Shown: positions 1-9,362, counted from the stretch's first letter. The stretch is 64,000 nucleotides of DNA from Labilibaculum sp. K2S (GCF_030372765.1 NZ_JAUCMW010000001.1:694124-758123), one strand, 5' to 3'. Notes: generated by a model from the letters alone, not told the origin. Program-made: numbers and translations.

Positions 1-1
1 A

Positions 2-1204
2 GCTATGCTTGATGAATTGAAAATTGATCAGCCTAGATGGAATGAGTTGACAAGCAAAGAGGCAATTAATGACTTTATTGATGAAGTAGGTTTTCCTGTA
101 TTAATCAGACCAAGTTATGTGCTTTCCGGTGCTGCAATGAATGTGGTTTCGAACAAGGATGAATTAGGCCATTTTCTGGATTTAGCTGCGCAGGTATCGA
201 AGCAGTATCCGGTTGTTGTTAGTGAATTTATTCAGGAAGCAAAAGAGATCGAGTTCGATGGAGTAGCTAAAAATGGTGAAATTATTATTGATGCCATTTC
301 GGAACATGTTGAGTTTGCCGGAGTGCATTCGGGAGATGCTACTTTGGTATTTCCACCACAAAAACTGTATTTCGAAACCATTCGCAGAATTCGTAAAATT
401 GCTGGTAAAATTGCAAAATCGCTGAACATTACCGGACCTTTTAATATGCAGTTACTGGCAAAGGATAATGACATTAAGGTTATTGAGTGCAACCTGCGTG
501 CAAGTAGAAGTTTTCCTTTTGTTTCGAAGGTAATGAACTTTAATTTTATCGAAACTGCCACTCAGGCTATGTTAGGAGTTAACATTCCAAACAATTTACC
601 TTCGATGTTCGAGTTGGAGCATATTGGGATAAAAGCCTCTCAGTTTTCCTTTTCAAGATTGTCGAAAGCAGATCCGGTTTTGGGTGTAGATATGTCGTCA
701 ACCGGTGAAGTTGGCTGCATAGGAGCTGATTATTACGATGCGATATTAAAGGCAATGTTATCAGTAGGTTACCGCATACCGAAGAGTGCAATACTAATCA
801 GCAGTGGTCCCATTCGCTCGAAAGTAGAACTTTTAAAAAGTGCGAAGATGCTTGAAGAGAAAGGACACAAATTGTATGGTACCAGAGGGACTGCAAAATT
901 CCTGGAAGAGAACGGTGTTACTATCGAAAGTGTAGGTTGGCCTGATGAAGATGTTGAAGTGACTGCTCACAATTTAATTAAAGAGCGCAAAGTTGATTTG
1001 GTGATTAACATCCCCAAAAACTTAAGCAAATCGGAGTTGAATAACGATTATCTGATCAGAAGAACTGCGATTGATTTGAACATACCATTAATAACCAATG
1101 CTCGTTTGGCTTCAGCCTTTATCTATTCATTCTGTAAAAAATCGATAGAGGATTTAGGAATTGACAGTTTCAGCGATTACGTAGATAAAAAGCAGGATTG
1201 GTAA
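2..1204 (+). CDS. carB: Carbamoyl-phosphate synthase large subunit, C-terminal part (cut by window edge)
   Basis: This is the last ~400 residues of a protein that is usually about 1070 residues long. The frame is open to the left edge, so the first ATG at base 5 is internal. CarB makes carbamoyl phosphate from bicarbonate, ATP and glutamine-derived ammonia for pyrimidine and arginine synthesis in the cytoplasm. The fragment holds the back of the second ATP-grasp domain (motif 'VIECNLRASRSFPFVSK', typical of the carbamate-phosphorylating half). It ends with the MGS-like allosteric domain from about fragment residue 258 ('ILISSGPIRSK', 'GTRGTAKFLEENG', 'DYLIRRTAIDLNIPLITN'). A strong terminator follows. 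The identification is secure; only the N-terminal part is unseen. Confidence 0.96.
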   Translation, partial: AMLDELKIDQPRWNELTSKEAINDFIDEVGFPVLIRPSYVLSGAAMNVVSNKDELGHFLDLAAQVSKQYPVVVSEFIQEAKEIEFDGVAKNGEIIIDAISEHVEFAGVHSGDATLVFPPQKLYFETIRRIRKIAGKIAKSLNITGPFNMQLLAKDNDIKVIECNLRASRSFPFVSKVMNFNFIETATQAMLGVNIPNNLPSMFELEHIGIKASQFSFSRLSKADPVLGVDMSSTGEVGCIGADYYDAILKAMLSVGYRIPKSAILISSGPIRSKVELLKSAKMLEEKGHKLYGTRGTAKFLEENGVTIESVGWPDEDVEVTAHNLIKERKVDLVINIPKNLSKSELNNDYLIRRTAIDLNIPLITNARLASAFIYSFCKKSIEDLGIDSFSDYVDKKQDW

Positions 1205-1315
1205 AATATAACTTTTGGTGCTCTCACTTTAAGTGAGGATACCAATTCTTTTAAAAGCTTATTGCTTTTCAGCAATTTGCAAACCTGATAGCATTGTAAT
1301 ACATTATATTATTTT

Positions 1316-1350
1316 AGCCCCGGCAGTTTTTAAAACCTGTCGGGGCTTTT
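1316..1350 (+). terminator. Rho-independent terminator after carB
   Basis: An 11-bp GC-rich stem (1316-1326 with 1337-1347, one G-T wobble) with a 10-base loop is followed by TTTT. It lies about 110 bases past the carB stop and has no other gene to serve on the plus strand. Confidence 0.8.
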
Positions 1351-1443
1351 GTATTGATTGTATTTGTGATACAGATGAAATACCGGCAATTACATTCTGT
1401 ACTGCCACAATCCCCTTACAATGAAATAAGAATTTCCCTACCT

Positions 1444-1604
1444 ATAGGGAAGGTCTTTCCCTTGCACAAGGGAAAGGTATTGTCTGGTGCAAGGGAAAGC
1501 TTTGGAGTAGTACAAGGGAAGAGTATTGCGTAACACAAGGGAAAAGTTTGGAGCAGTGCAAGGGAAATTATCCGGGTGATACAGGGGAGTTTAATAAGCA
1601 AAAT
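1444..1604. repeat. Imperfect 23-bp tandem repeat, about seven units
   Basis: The motif CAAGGGAA recurs at exactly 23-base spacing (1467, 1490, 1513, 1536, 1559). A diverged unit lies before it (1444, ATAGGGAA) and another after it (1582, CAGGGGAG). The second half of each unit is looser, often TTTGGAGNAG. The array fills the gap between the carB terminator and the terminator of the convergent HU-like gene. Any reading frame across it is a by-product of the repeat. The remainder of this 429-base gap shows nothing beyond the two terminators. Function is unknown: it could be a minisatellite, a protein-binding array or a decayed repeat element. Confidence 0.8.
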
Positions 1605-1626
1605 AAAAGCCGGATCAACCGGCTTT
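1601..1626 (-). terminator. Terminator of the HU-like gene
   Basis: An 8-bp stem (AAAGCCGG, 1606-1613, with CCGGCTTT, 1619-1626) with a 5-base loop is followed, reading the minus strand, by a T-rich run (complement of 1601-1608). It sits 8 bases beyond the stop codon of the minus-strand gene. Confidence 0.8.
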
Positions 1627-1633
1627 CTATGTA

Positions 1634-2326
1634 CTATTTTACGCTAAGAGTTTTGTCGTAATACCCAATGGTAAGCTTTTTGTTGTTCTTGGCAATACAT
1701 CTTACTTGTAATTCGTAATTGCCGGCAGTTAATTCAGGAATTTGAAAAATTTGAGTGCTGTCGGTATTGGTTACATATACCGCAACCCGATATTCTGTGC
1801 CATCTTCAGCAATCAGGAATATTCCTTGATTTTCGTCCGAAGTATCCATTTTTAATCGTTTCCCCTTTAATTCACCCACACCATTTGGCTGAAGACTGTC
1901 TGTTTCCTGACCAATGGAATGATCCGTAAAGCTATAGATATCGATGATGGTTTTTTTACGATCAATTTTGTGAAGTTTACTCGAATCAGCAACTGCCTTT
2001 AGCAAAATACCTGGTGATGATTTAAAATGCAGTTTGTGACGGGATCCATCAAAACTGTCATCCCAATTATTGAACACTCCGGTAATACTTGGTGAAATAT
2101 TTATTAACGGCGTATTGATGGAATAGCCTTTTTCCAAATTCTCTGTTACCACAGTTTCAATACGCTTAAACATACTCTCAGCTTCGTATGGGGTAATTCC
2201 AGTGCCTTCAGCACAACATTCTTTAATTAAGTCTTCGCGGGTTAAAACACCGATTGTAGATGGTTTGGCAATACAGTCGTCCGGAGCATCAGTTAATGCA
2301 TTTAAATGCAAATAATATTCAATCAT
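1634..2326 (-). CDS. HU-like DNA-binding domain protein with C-terminal DUF4469 Ig-like domain
   Basis: The 230-residue protein has no signal peptide. Residues ~1-120 resemble the HU/IHF-like fold used by Bacteroidota 'DNA-binding domain-containing' proteins, with 'TREDLIKECCAEGTGITPYEAESMFKRI' features (quoted here only as key words TREDLI, GITPYEAESM) and 'LHFKSSPG'. Residues ~140-230 resemble the DUF4469 Ig-like domain ('GELKGKRLKMD', 'LTAGNYELQVRC'). The family is common in Bacteroidota and its molecular role is not established; nucleoid binding is an inference from the HU-like half. The gene stands alone between a 23-bp repeat array and a long AT-rich spacer. Confidence is good for the domain pair and low for function. 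Confidence 0.75.
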   Translation of the reverse strand: MIEYYLHLNALTDAPDDCIAKPSTIGVLTREDLIKECCAEGTGITPYEAESMFKRIETVVTENLEKGYSINTPLINISPSITGVFNNWDDSFDGSRHKLHFKSSPGILLKAVADSSKLHKIDRKKTIIDIYSFTDHSIGQETDSLQPNGVGELKGKRLKMDTSDENQGIFLIAEDGTEYRVAVYVTNTDSTQIFQIPELTAGNYELQVRCIAKNNKKLTIGYYDKTLSVK

Positions 2327-2893
2327 TTTAATTAAGGTATTAATTTGTTATTAAAATATCGTTTAAAAATACATCATAATTACATTATGAACAAGTTAAA
2401 TAATATTAATATGCTAACTTTTTAATTTTACAGAATCATAAAAACTCTTGTATTCCCTTGTATAATTGCAATACAGAAGTTGAAATAAAGTAATTTGAAT
2501 TCAAAAGGTATTTGGTATCACTTACTGAATAACAGAAAACAAACATAACTGCGTTACTTATTCATTTTATATATATTTTAAATAATAGGAGAGTGATGTT
2601 TTATGAATCGAATCAATCATTTGTATTATAAGGCATGTATTTTTATATCAAAAAAATAATGTGTTTAATAATGTTCAATACTAGTGAATATAGTAGTTTG
2701 ATGAGTATGTAAATTCCGATGTGAGATAATAATTAATAAAGTTTATTGTTTTTTTGGGTTACCTTTTTGCTTTATCGGGAATAAAGGGGTGGTAATTGAT
2801 TTGTTATTTTGAAAATAGTGAGTATTAAGACTAAATATTCATTCAAAACTTACCCAATCTATTATCAAGTGATAACTATTTAAAAATTTACTT
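2327..2893. other. 567-base AT-rich spacer between divergent genes
   Basis: No reading frame of note and no RNA-like structure was seen. The spacer must hold the promoters of the HU-like gene (minus) and the C25 protease (plus), but no clear TAnnTTTG box was found. One TTCCCTTGTAT (near 2451) resembles, in reverse, a unit of the 23-bp repeat at 1444-1604; this may be chance. Confidence 0.5.
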
Positions 2894-5845
2894 ATGAAAA
2901 CAAAATTTTACTCTTTTTGGGTATGTGCTATTGCTCTTACCCTGGTACCAACATTTAACGCTTTAGCTCAAAAGCGGGAACACATTAAGATCGATCCGAA
3001 TAATCGAAGCGACAAAAACGAGATGATACTGAAATCATCTGTTGGCAACGACTATGTACTTGATTTTACGTTGAATTCTTACGATCTCAAATGGATTGAA
3101 TCAGAAAAAGCCTACAAGGTGGAAGCAAATGGTATGGGTGATATTCTTGAAAAAGGGAATCCTGCATTGCCTCGTTTCGCACAGTCTATCATGATTCCTG
3201 CCAGTGCCGATATGCAGGTCGAGATCGTTTCTTCAGAGTTTATCGAACTGACCGATATTAAAATTGTCCCTTCAAAAGGGAATCTTACCAGAGATATCGA
3301 TCCTAAAACAATTCCCTATCAATACGGAGAAATTTATCAGACTGATGCATTTTATCCATCCGTATTAGCTTCGATGAATGAACCGTATATATTACGAAGC
3401 GTTCGCGGTCAGGCAGTTGTTGTTCAGCCAATAGCTTACAATCCTGTTCAAAAGAAACTCAGGATTTATACGCACATTGAAATGAAGGTGAGTCCAAGCG
3501 GAAGAATGTCAACAAAAAATGTAATGTCAGGCACAAAATCGACTACTACAGATAATGGTTTCGAAAAAATCTATCAAAACCATTTTTTAAATTATACCAG
3601 TAACAGCACCAAATACACAGCTCTTAATGATGCCCCGGGAAACATGTTGATTATCTGTTATGACGATTTCATGGACGAGATGGCTGATTTTGTGACTTGG
3701 AAGAAACAAAAAGGAATATCAGTTGAAATGATTGCTGTGAGTACAATTGGTAATGCTTCGGCAATTAAAACCTATGTGAGCAACTACTACAACACTCATG
3801 GGCTAACCTATCTTTTATTGGTAGGCGATGCTCCGCAGGTTCCTACATCATATACCAGTGCCGGCGATTCTGACAACAACTATGGTTTTATCGTTGGTAA
3901 TGATCACTATATCGACATTTTTGTTGGTCGGTTTTCTGCTGAAAATGCAGCTCAGGTAACAACTCAGGTTGATAGAACCATTCATTACGAGAGAGATGTT
4001 ACTACCGCTGACACATGGCTGTCTTCAGGAGTAGGAATTGCATCCAACGAAGGTTCCAATCCTTCTGATGCTGAACACATGAATACCATCGAAAACAAAT
4101 TGGAAGGGTACGGATATAGTATCTCCCGCTGTTATCAGGATGGAGGAAGTGCAAGTCAATTAACCAGTTTGCTGAATTCGGGCAAAAGTTTAATCAATTA
4201 TGTAGGTCATGGTTCCAATACCAGTTTTGCGAGTATGGTATATACCAGCACCAATGTAAACAGCCTGACCAACAATAACAAGCTTCCCTTTATTTTCGAT
4301 GTGGCTTGTGTGAATGGAAACTTTAAATCAATCACCTGCTTTGCCGAAGCATGGCTAAGAGCCACAAACAATGGTGTTCCTACAGGAGCTATGGCAATTT
4401 GTGCTTCTACCATTAATCAATCGTGGGTACCGCCAATGATTGCCCAAACCGAGATGAATGACATTTTAGTGGAAAGTTACGCCAATAATATTCGTAGAAC
4501 CTTTGCCGGTTTGGCTTTGAATGGAATGTTTAAAATGGTAGATGTTTACGGATCGGGAGGAGAAACCATGTTGGATACATGGACCATATTCGGAGATCCA
4601 TCCTTACAGGTTAGAACCAAAACTCCCGGCAGTCTGCAGGTAAGTCATGCAGGCACCATTGCTCCCAACAGCAATCAATTAGCAGTTACCTGTGCAACCG
4701 ACGACGCATGGGTTTCGTTGACTTTAAACGGCGAAATTTTGGGGACAGCAAAAACCAGCAGCGGAACAGCAACAGTTTCTTTCAGTCCTTTGCCTGCAAG
4801 CGGAACAATAAAAATTACAGTATGTGCCTATAATAAAATACCTTATGTGGCAAATATAAATATTTCAGGATCAGGAGACACCGATGTAATTGCCAATTTT
4901 ACGACAAACAAAACCTCCATTTATGAAGGAGAAAGCATTAGTTTTACTGATTTGTCATCAAACAATCCAACAGCTTGGAACTGGTCTTTTACAGGCGGAA
5001 CACCATCGGTAAGCAGTACGCAAAATCCAAGCGTAATTTATGCTGCAGAGGGAACCTATTCTGTTTCTTTAACTGCGTCTAAAACAGGTAGTACAGATAC
5101 AAAAACAGTTACTGATCTGATTACAGTAAGTACTCCAATTCAGCAAGATTACTGCGAAGCAACAACAAACGGATGCAGTTCATATGAATATATTTCAGGT
5201 GTGATATTTGAAACAATCAATCAGACTTCTGTTTGTAATAAATATTCAGATTACACATCTCAGACAGCTTCGGTAGAGCCAGGTGGGAGTTATGCAATAA
5301 CCATTAATATTGGTCGTCCGGATTCACGCAATTATGTAACCGTTTGGTTCGATTGGAACCGGGATGGTGATTTTGAGGATGCAGATGAAGAATATGCGTT
5401 AAGTTATAGTATTAGTGGTGGACTAGGCCAGGCAGTAGGTGCCATTTCGGTTCCAAATGATGCAAGTTTGGGAACAACAAGAATGAGGGTTCGTGTTACC
5501 TATGACACAACACCTTTGGCTTGCGGCAATACAAGCTATGGCGAAATAGAAGATTATGGAATACAAGTACAGGATAGCAGGAGTGAAAGAGAACGCGCTA
5601 TTGCTGACAATGTAACAATCAGCCTCTATCCCAATCCAGCCAGTGATTCTTTCAAAATAGAATTCAACGGCATTTCAACCCAGCTGACTGTTAAAATTGT
5701 TAACCTTACGGGAAGTGTAATTCGAAGTTTTAAGATGGATGTTTCAAAAGAAATTGATGTAAGTGGTTTGAATACAGGAATGTATATGGTTCAAGTTGAT
5801 GCAAATGGCAAAAGCTGGACTAAAAAATTGATTGTAAACCGATAA
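2894..5845 (+). CDS. Gingipain-like C25 cysteine peptidase exported by T9SS
   Basis: The 983-residue secreted protease begins with a signal peptide ending near 'FNALAQ' (residue ~26). An N-terminal propeptide-like region is followed by a C25 catalytic domain at roughly 245-570. The catalytic His lies in 'YVGHGSN' (His439) and the nucleophile in 'FDVACVNG' (Cys472). A PKD domain spans ~665-745 ('FTDLSSNNPTAWNWSF') and a GEVED domain ~750-890 ('VTVWFDWNRDGDFEDADEE'). The last ~75 residues are a type A T9SS sorting domain ('LYPNPASDSFKIEFNG', 'GMYMVQVDANGKSWTKKLIV'). Such proteins cross the outer membrane by T9SS and are cell-surface attached or released. It is flanked by its own terminator and is apparently monocistronic. 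Substrate specificity cannot be told from sequence. Confidence 0.92.
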   Translation: MKTKFYSFWVCAIALTLVPTFNALAQKREHIKIDPNNRSDKNEMILKSSVGNDYVLDFTLNSYDLKWIESEKAYKVEANGMGDILEKGNPALPRFAQSIMIPASADMQVEIVSSEFIELTDIKIVPSKGNLTRDIDPKTIPYQYGEIYQTDAFYPSVLASMNEPYILRSVRGQAVVVQPIAYNPVQKKLRIYTHIEMKVSPSGRMSTKNVMSGTKSTTTDNGFEKIYQNHFLNYTSNSTKYTALNDAPGNMLIICYDDFMDEMADFVTWKKQKGISVEMIAVSTIGNASAIKTYVSNYYNTHGLTYLLLVGDAPQVPTSYTSAGDSDNNYGFIVGNDHYIDIFVGRFSAENAAQVTTQVDRTIHYERDVTTADTWLSSGVGIASNEGSNPSDAEHMNTIENKLEGYGYSISRCYQDGGSASQLTSLLNSGKSLINYVGHGSNTSFASMVYTSTNVNSLTNNNKLPFIFDVACVNGNFKSITCFAEAWLRATNNGVPTGAMAICASTINQSWVPPMIAQTEMNDILVESYANNIRRTFAGLALNGMFKMVDVYGSGGETMLDTWTIFGDPSLQVRTKTPGSLQVSHAGTIAPNSNQLAVTCATDDAWVSLTLNGEILGTAKTSSGTATVSFSPLPASGTIKITVCAYNKIPYVANINISGSGDTDVIANFTTNKTSIYEGESISFTDLSSNNPTAWNWSFTGGTPSVSSTQNPSVIYAAEGTYSVSLTASKTGSTDTKTVTDLITVSTPIQQDYCEATTNGCSSYEYISGVIFETINQTSVCNKYSDYTSQTASVEPGGSYAITINIGRPDSRNYVTVWFDWNRDGDFEDADEEYALSYSISGGLGQAVGAISVPNDASLGTTRMRVRVTYDTTPLACGNTSYGEIEDYGIQVQDSRSERERAIADNVTISLYPNPASDSFKIEFNGISTQLTVKIVNLTGSVIRSFKMDVSKEIDVSGLNTGMYMVQVDANGKSWTKKLIVNR

Positions 5846-5865
5846 ATTGATATGCTTTACAATTC

Positions 5866-5900
5866 AGAACTGTTGAGATTCCCGCTCAGCAGTTCTTTTT
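5866..5900 (+). terminator. Terminator of the C25 peptidase gene
   Basis: A 12-bp stem (5866-5877 with 5885-5896, one G-T wobble) with a 7-base loop is followed by a T run. It begins 20 bases after the stop codon. Confidence 0.85.
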
Positions 5901-5984
5901 ATTTTGATGATTTGTTGAAATGTAATTTAACCGTTATTTCTTTTATTATTATTAAATTTAGCTTTTCAATAAAAAACGAATTTA

Positions 5985-6389
5985 ATGGTAAATTATCTAT
6001 ACAAAATTAAGTTGAAAGTACGCGATTACGAATGCGACATTCAGGGAGTTGTGAATAATTCCGTCTATCAGAATTATTTAGAGCATGCACGTCATGAGTT
6101 TTTAGAGTCCATAGGAACTAATTTTAAAACATTGCATGAACAGGGAACAGATGCTATGGTTTCGAGAATCGAGATAGATTACAAAACTTCACTAACCAGC
6201 GGCGATGAATTCGAAGTGCGCTTAAGTATTGAACGGGAAGGAGTGAAGTTGGTATTTAATGAGGATATCTATCGTTTATCTGACAACAAGCTCTGTGCAA
6301 AGGGGAAAGTATATACAATATGTCTGGTAAATGGTCGTCTTTCCAAAGGAGAAGTGTTTGATGAACTGTTTTCTGAATATCTGGCTTAG
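5985..6389 (+). CDS. Acyl-CoA thioesterase, 4HBT hotdog-fold (YbgC/FadM-like)
   Basis: A 134-residue cytoplasmic single-domain protein of normal length for the 4-hydroxybenzoyl-CoA thioesterase family. The active-site region 'VRDYECDIQGVVNNSVYQNY' carries the expected Asp (about residue 18) and Tyr, and is followed by the helix 'LEHARHEFL'. It is expected to hydrolyse acyl-CoA (or acyl-ACP) thioesters; the natural substrate is unknown. It lies alone between two terminators, so its neighbours give no clue to its role. Confidence 0.85.
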   Translation: MVNYLYKIKLKVRDYECDIQGVVNNSVYQNYLEHARHEFLESIGTNFKTLHEQGTDAMVSRIEIDYKTSLTSGDEFEVRLSIEREGVKLVFNEDIYRLSDNKLCAKGKVYTICLVNGRLSKGEVFDELFSEYLA

Positions 6390-6410
6390 ATAAAAGGAAT
6401 TTTGTTACAA

Positions 6411-6441
6411 AAAAAGGATCAGCAACCAACTGATCCTTTTT
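6411..6441 (+). terminator. Terminator of the thioesterase gene
   Basis: A 12-bp perfect stem (6411-6422 with 6430-6441), whose outer part is A-tract/T-tract, has a 7-base loop. It could act in both directions, but only the plus-strand gene needs it. Confidence 0.85.
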
Positions 6442-6785
6442 AAAACTAAATTTTAACCTTAATCTCAATCTATGATAAAACTACTTATTTTTATTTCCTT
6501 TTGTCTACATTACAAATGTAAGGCAATGCATGGTTAAGAGCTGCTAAGGAACGTTAAATAAGATTAAAAGAATACTGTATCCGCGATAGAATCCTATCTG
6601 CCAATTCGCAATATATAGCTTGGTTTACTATTTTTTTTTGATTTCTTTCAAATCTTTCTATAACTTGCGAGTAAGAAAACCTTCCGTTATTAAATACCAC
6701 CAAAATTTCAGGACATCACAATTGTAACGTATAGCATGCTTCGCGCGTCTATACTTAAGTATTGTGAAATTCTAAATTGAAAATC
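6442..6785. other. Spacer upstream of the permease pair, with a 12-bp palindrome
   Basis: No convincing gene lies here. A 21-codon frame from 6472 (MIKLLIFISFCLHYKCKAMHG) has no visible ribosome site and no homology that I recognise. ATACTTAAGTAT at 6751-6762 is a perfect 12-bp palindrome lying 23 bases before the permease start. It could be an operator, but such AT-rich palindromes also arise by chance. Confidence 0.35.
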
Positions 6786-8012
6786 ATGTTTGATCTTGAT
6801 AAGTGGCAGGAAATTTTTGAAACCATTCGAAAAAACAAACTTCGTACTATTCTTACCGGCTTCAGTGTATCCTGGGGTATTTTCATGTTAATTATTTTAC
6901 TGGGATCGGGTAATGGTCTGCAAAATGGTGTTTTGGATCAATTCAAACAAGATGCCGTGAATAGCCTCTGGATTTACAGTGGTAGAACCAGTATGCCATT
7001 TGATGGCATGAAGGCTGGCCGAAGAATTCAATTTACTAATGATGACTATGAAAAAACAAAAAATTCTGGTTTAGATGTTGATAAAATAAGTTCAAGATAT
7101 TCCATTTTCAGGAATAATTTAATCTCTTACAAAACAGAGTTTGTCAATTACAATATTATTGCAGTTCACCCTGATACAGAGACTTTAGAAAGCACTTCGA
7201 ATATAAAAGGACGTTTCTTAAATGATATAGATGTCAAGAATTTTAGAAAGGTAGTAGCTATAAGTACTGTAGTTGAAGAAGCCTTGTTTAAAAGAGAAGA
7301 TCCTATTGGTAAATACGTGAAAATAAACGGAATTCCATTTCAGGTTGTAGGAACTTTTACAGATTACTCAGAAAGGGATCTGCAACGCGTATATGTTCCT
7401 ATATCTACGGCTCAAAAAGTATTTAACGGAGCCAATCGAATATCAAACATGTCCTTCACAACAAATACTCCGGATATTGAATCACTTCAGGCCATGGAGC
7501 AATACTTAAGAAAATCATTTGCCGCCCGGCATAAATTTGACGTTACAGATAGAAGGGCTATGTGGATCAATAACAATATGGAAAACTATCAACGGACAAT
7601 GGCTCTGTTTTCCGGAATTCGAATTTTTGTATGGATAATAGGCGTATTTACAATTATAGCAGGAATTGTCGGAGTCAGCAACATCATGATAATTGTTGTG
7701 CGTGAGCGTACCAAAGAAATAGGTATCCGCAAAGCATTGGGAGCTACTCCAAATTCAATAGTTGGTTTGGTGTTACTGGAATCAGTTTTAATTACCAGTG
7801 TGGCCGGATATATTGGCTTGGTTCTCGGGGTAATACTCTTGGAAGTGCTGGCACCACATACTCAAATAGAGTTCTTTATGAATCCATCGGTTGATTTAAG
7901 TGTTGGCATACAGGCAACCTTGGTACTGGTTTTTGCCGGACTGCTGGCTGGTTTTTTTCCGGCTCGGAAAGCCGCCAATGTTCGACCAATAGAAGCTTTG
8001 GCTCACGAATAA
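6786..8012 (+). CDS. MacB/FtsX-type ABC transporter permease, copy 1
   Basis: The protein has 408 residues. ATG 6786 (MFDLDKWQEIFETIRKNKLRT) is preferred over the upstream TTG at 6777 because the neighbouring paralogue begins at the aligned position (MFDRDRW). The fold is that of the MacB family: TM1 at ~25-45, a large periplasmic MacB_PCD domain (~50-275), then three TM segments of the FtsX domain with 'GVSNIMIIVVRERTKEIGIR' and 'KALGA'. Such permeases pair with an ATPase (MacB/LolD type) and often with a MacA-like adaptor and TolC for export or lipoprotein handling. Here no ATPase is adjacent. Copy 2 follows after 26 bases, so the two are probably co-transcribed as a heterodimer. Confidence 0.88.
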   Translation: MFDLDKWQEIFETIRKNKLRTILTGFSVSWGIFMLIILLGSGNGLQNGVLDQFKQDAVNSLWIYSGRTSMPFDGMKAGRRIQFTNDDYEKTKNSGLDVDKISSRYSIFRNNLISYKTEFVNYNIIAVHPDTETLESTSNIKGRFLNDIDVKNFRKVVAISTVVEEALFKREDPIGKYVKINGIPFQVVGTFTDYSERDLQRVYVPISTAQKVFNGANRISNMSFTTNTPDIESLQAMEQYLRKSFAARHKFDVTDRRAMWINNNMENYQRTMALFSGIRIFVWIIGVFTIIAGIVGVSNIMIIVVRERTKEIGIRKALGATPNSIVGLVLLESVLITSVAGYIGLVLGVILLEVLAPHTQIEFFMNPSVDLSVGIQATLVLVFAGLLAGFFPARKAANVRPIEALAHE

Positions 8013-8038
8013 AATACTAATCTGAAAAATTTAACAGG

Positions 8039-9301
8039 ATGTTTGATCGAGATAGATGGACTGAAGTATACATGGCTCTTAAAAGCAATAAATTAAGAAC
8101 CTTTTTAACTGCATTTGGAGTTTTTTGGGGAATTTTTATGCTCATTATTATGCTGGGTTCCGGGAAAGGACTTGAAAATGGTGTGTATTATGGAATGGGG
8201 GATTTTGCAACTAATTCAGTTTTTATCTGGACCCAACCAACAAGCAAACCCTATAAAGGATATAAGCAGGGGCGCAGGTATCATTTTACAAATCAAGATA
8301 CTAAAGCAATTTTAGATAATATTCCTGAAGTAAAACTGTTAGCTCCAAGAATTCAGGCTCGTGGTGGTGATGGAGATAATAATGTTATCAAAGGTTTAAA
8401 AACCGGAGCTTTTAGTATTCTTGGTGATGTTCCTGAAGTGAACTTAATTGATCCGGTAATTATAACCAATGGGCGATTCCTGAATCAGGTTGATATTAAT
8501 AATACAAGGAAAATTGCCGTAATTGGAGAAAGGGTGATTGAGGTATTGTTCGAAAAAGATGAAAATCCAATAGGCGAATACATTAAATTGAATGGTGTTT
8601 ACTTTCAGGTGGTTGGAACCTTCAAATCCATGCACAATCAAGGATGGGGCGAATGGCAGAATCAATCTATTTTTATACCGTTTACAACGCTTCAAAAAAC
8701 ATATAATTATGGGAATAGGGTCGGTCATTATTCCATTACATCTAAAAGTGAATATACTGCAACCTTTGTTGAGGAGAAAGTTAAGGCTTTACTTAAAAGG
8801 CGTCACTCAGTTCATCCGCATGATGATCGTGCCATAGGCAGTGAGAATATAGAAAAGGAATTTATTAAAATCAACAATTTATTTATTGGTATAGCAGGAT
8901 TAATTTGGATTGTAGGCATAGGAACGCTTATTGCCGGGATAATTGGAGTCAGTAATATTATGCTTTTTATTGTGAAGAAGCGCACAAAAGAAATCGGAAT
9001 TCAAAGGGCTTTGGGAGCTTCACCATCTGTAATTATTAGTTCTATTTTAACTGAATCGGTTGTTTTAACCGCAATCGCTGGATGGTTCGGACTCGTTTTT
9101 GGAGTTATTATTTTGGAACTCATAAATAAAGCCATTCAAAATAGTGGTGGCGATAATTCCATGTTTACAAATCCAGAAGTAGATTTTAATGTGGCAATGA
9201 TTGCTCTGGGAATTTTAATTTTCGCTGGAATTTTTGCAGGGATAATTCCAGCTAAACGGGCAATGGAAGTTCGTCCGATAGAAGCAATACGTGATGAATA
9301 A
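8039..9301 (+). CDS. MacB/FtsX-type ABC transporter permease, copy 2
   Basis: The 420-residue paralogue of the preceding gene has the same layout: N-terminal amphipathic start 'MFDRDRWTEVYMALKSNKLR', TM1, a periplasmic MacB_PCD domain, then the FtsX domain with 'GVSNIMLFIVKKRTKEIGIQ' and 'RALGASPS'. Both end with 'RPIEAI/L'. The two probably form a heteromeric inner-membrane permease that needs an ATPase encoded elsewhere. A strong terminator closes the pair. The substrate cannot be inferred. Confidence 0.88.
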   Translation: MFDRDRWTEVYMALKSNKLRTFLTAFGVFWGIFMLIIMLGSGKGLENGVYYGMGDFATNSVFIWTQPTSKPYKGYKQGRRYHFTNQDTKAILDNIPEVKLLAPRIQARGGDGDNNVIKGLKTGAFSILGDVPEVNLIDPVIITNGRFLNQVDINNTRKIAVIGERVIEVLFEKDENPIGEYIKLNGVYFQVVGTFKSMHNQGWGEWQNQSIFIPFTTLQKTYNYGNRVGHYSITSKSEYTATFVEEKVKALLKRRHSVHPHDDRAIGSENIEKEFIKINNLFIGIAGLIWIVGIGTLIAGIIGVSNIMLFIVKKRTKEIGIQRALGASPSVIISSILTESVVLTAIAGWFGLVFGVIILELINKAIQNSGGDNSMFTNPEVDFNVAMIALGILIFAGIFAGIIPAKRAMEVRPIEAIRDE

Positions 9302-9326
9302 TTGAAGAACTTTACTTTCATTCGTA

Positions 9327-9362
9327 AAACAGCTTCTGTAATTTTAATTGCAGAAGCTGTTT
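9327..9362 (+). terminator. Terminator of the permease pair
   Basis: A 12-bp perfect stem (9327-9338 with 9351-9362) with a 12-base loop ends in a run of T. Confidence 0.85.

Noticed and set aside
232..561. Minus-strand frame of 109 codons inside carB
   Set aside because: It lies wholly opposite a highly conserved gene and has no family-like sequence; it is a shadow frame.
1416..1601. Minus-strand frame of 61 codons between carB and the HU-like gene
   Set aside because: It is produced by the 23-bp repeat (the unit's rhythm is visible in the protein) and has no recognisable start or domain.
6472..6537. 21-codon frame MIKLLIFISFCLHYKCKAMHG
   Set aside because: It has a hydrophobic start but no ribosome site, no promoter box and no family; such short frames are frequent in AT-rich DNA.
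6777..6785. TTG start of the first permease gene
   Set aside because: The paralogue aligns its ATG with 6786, and the extra residues MKI have no support.
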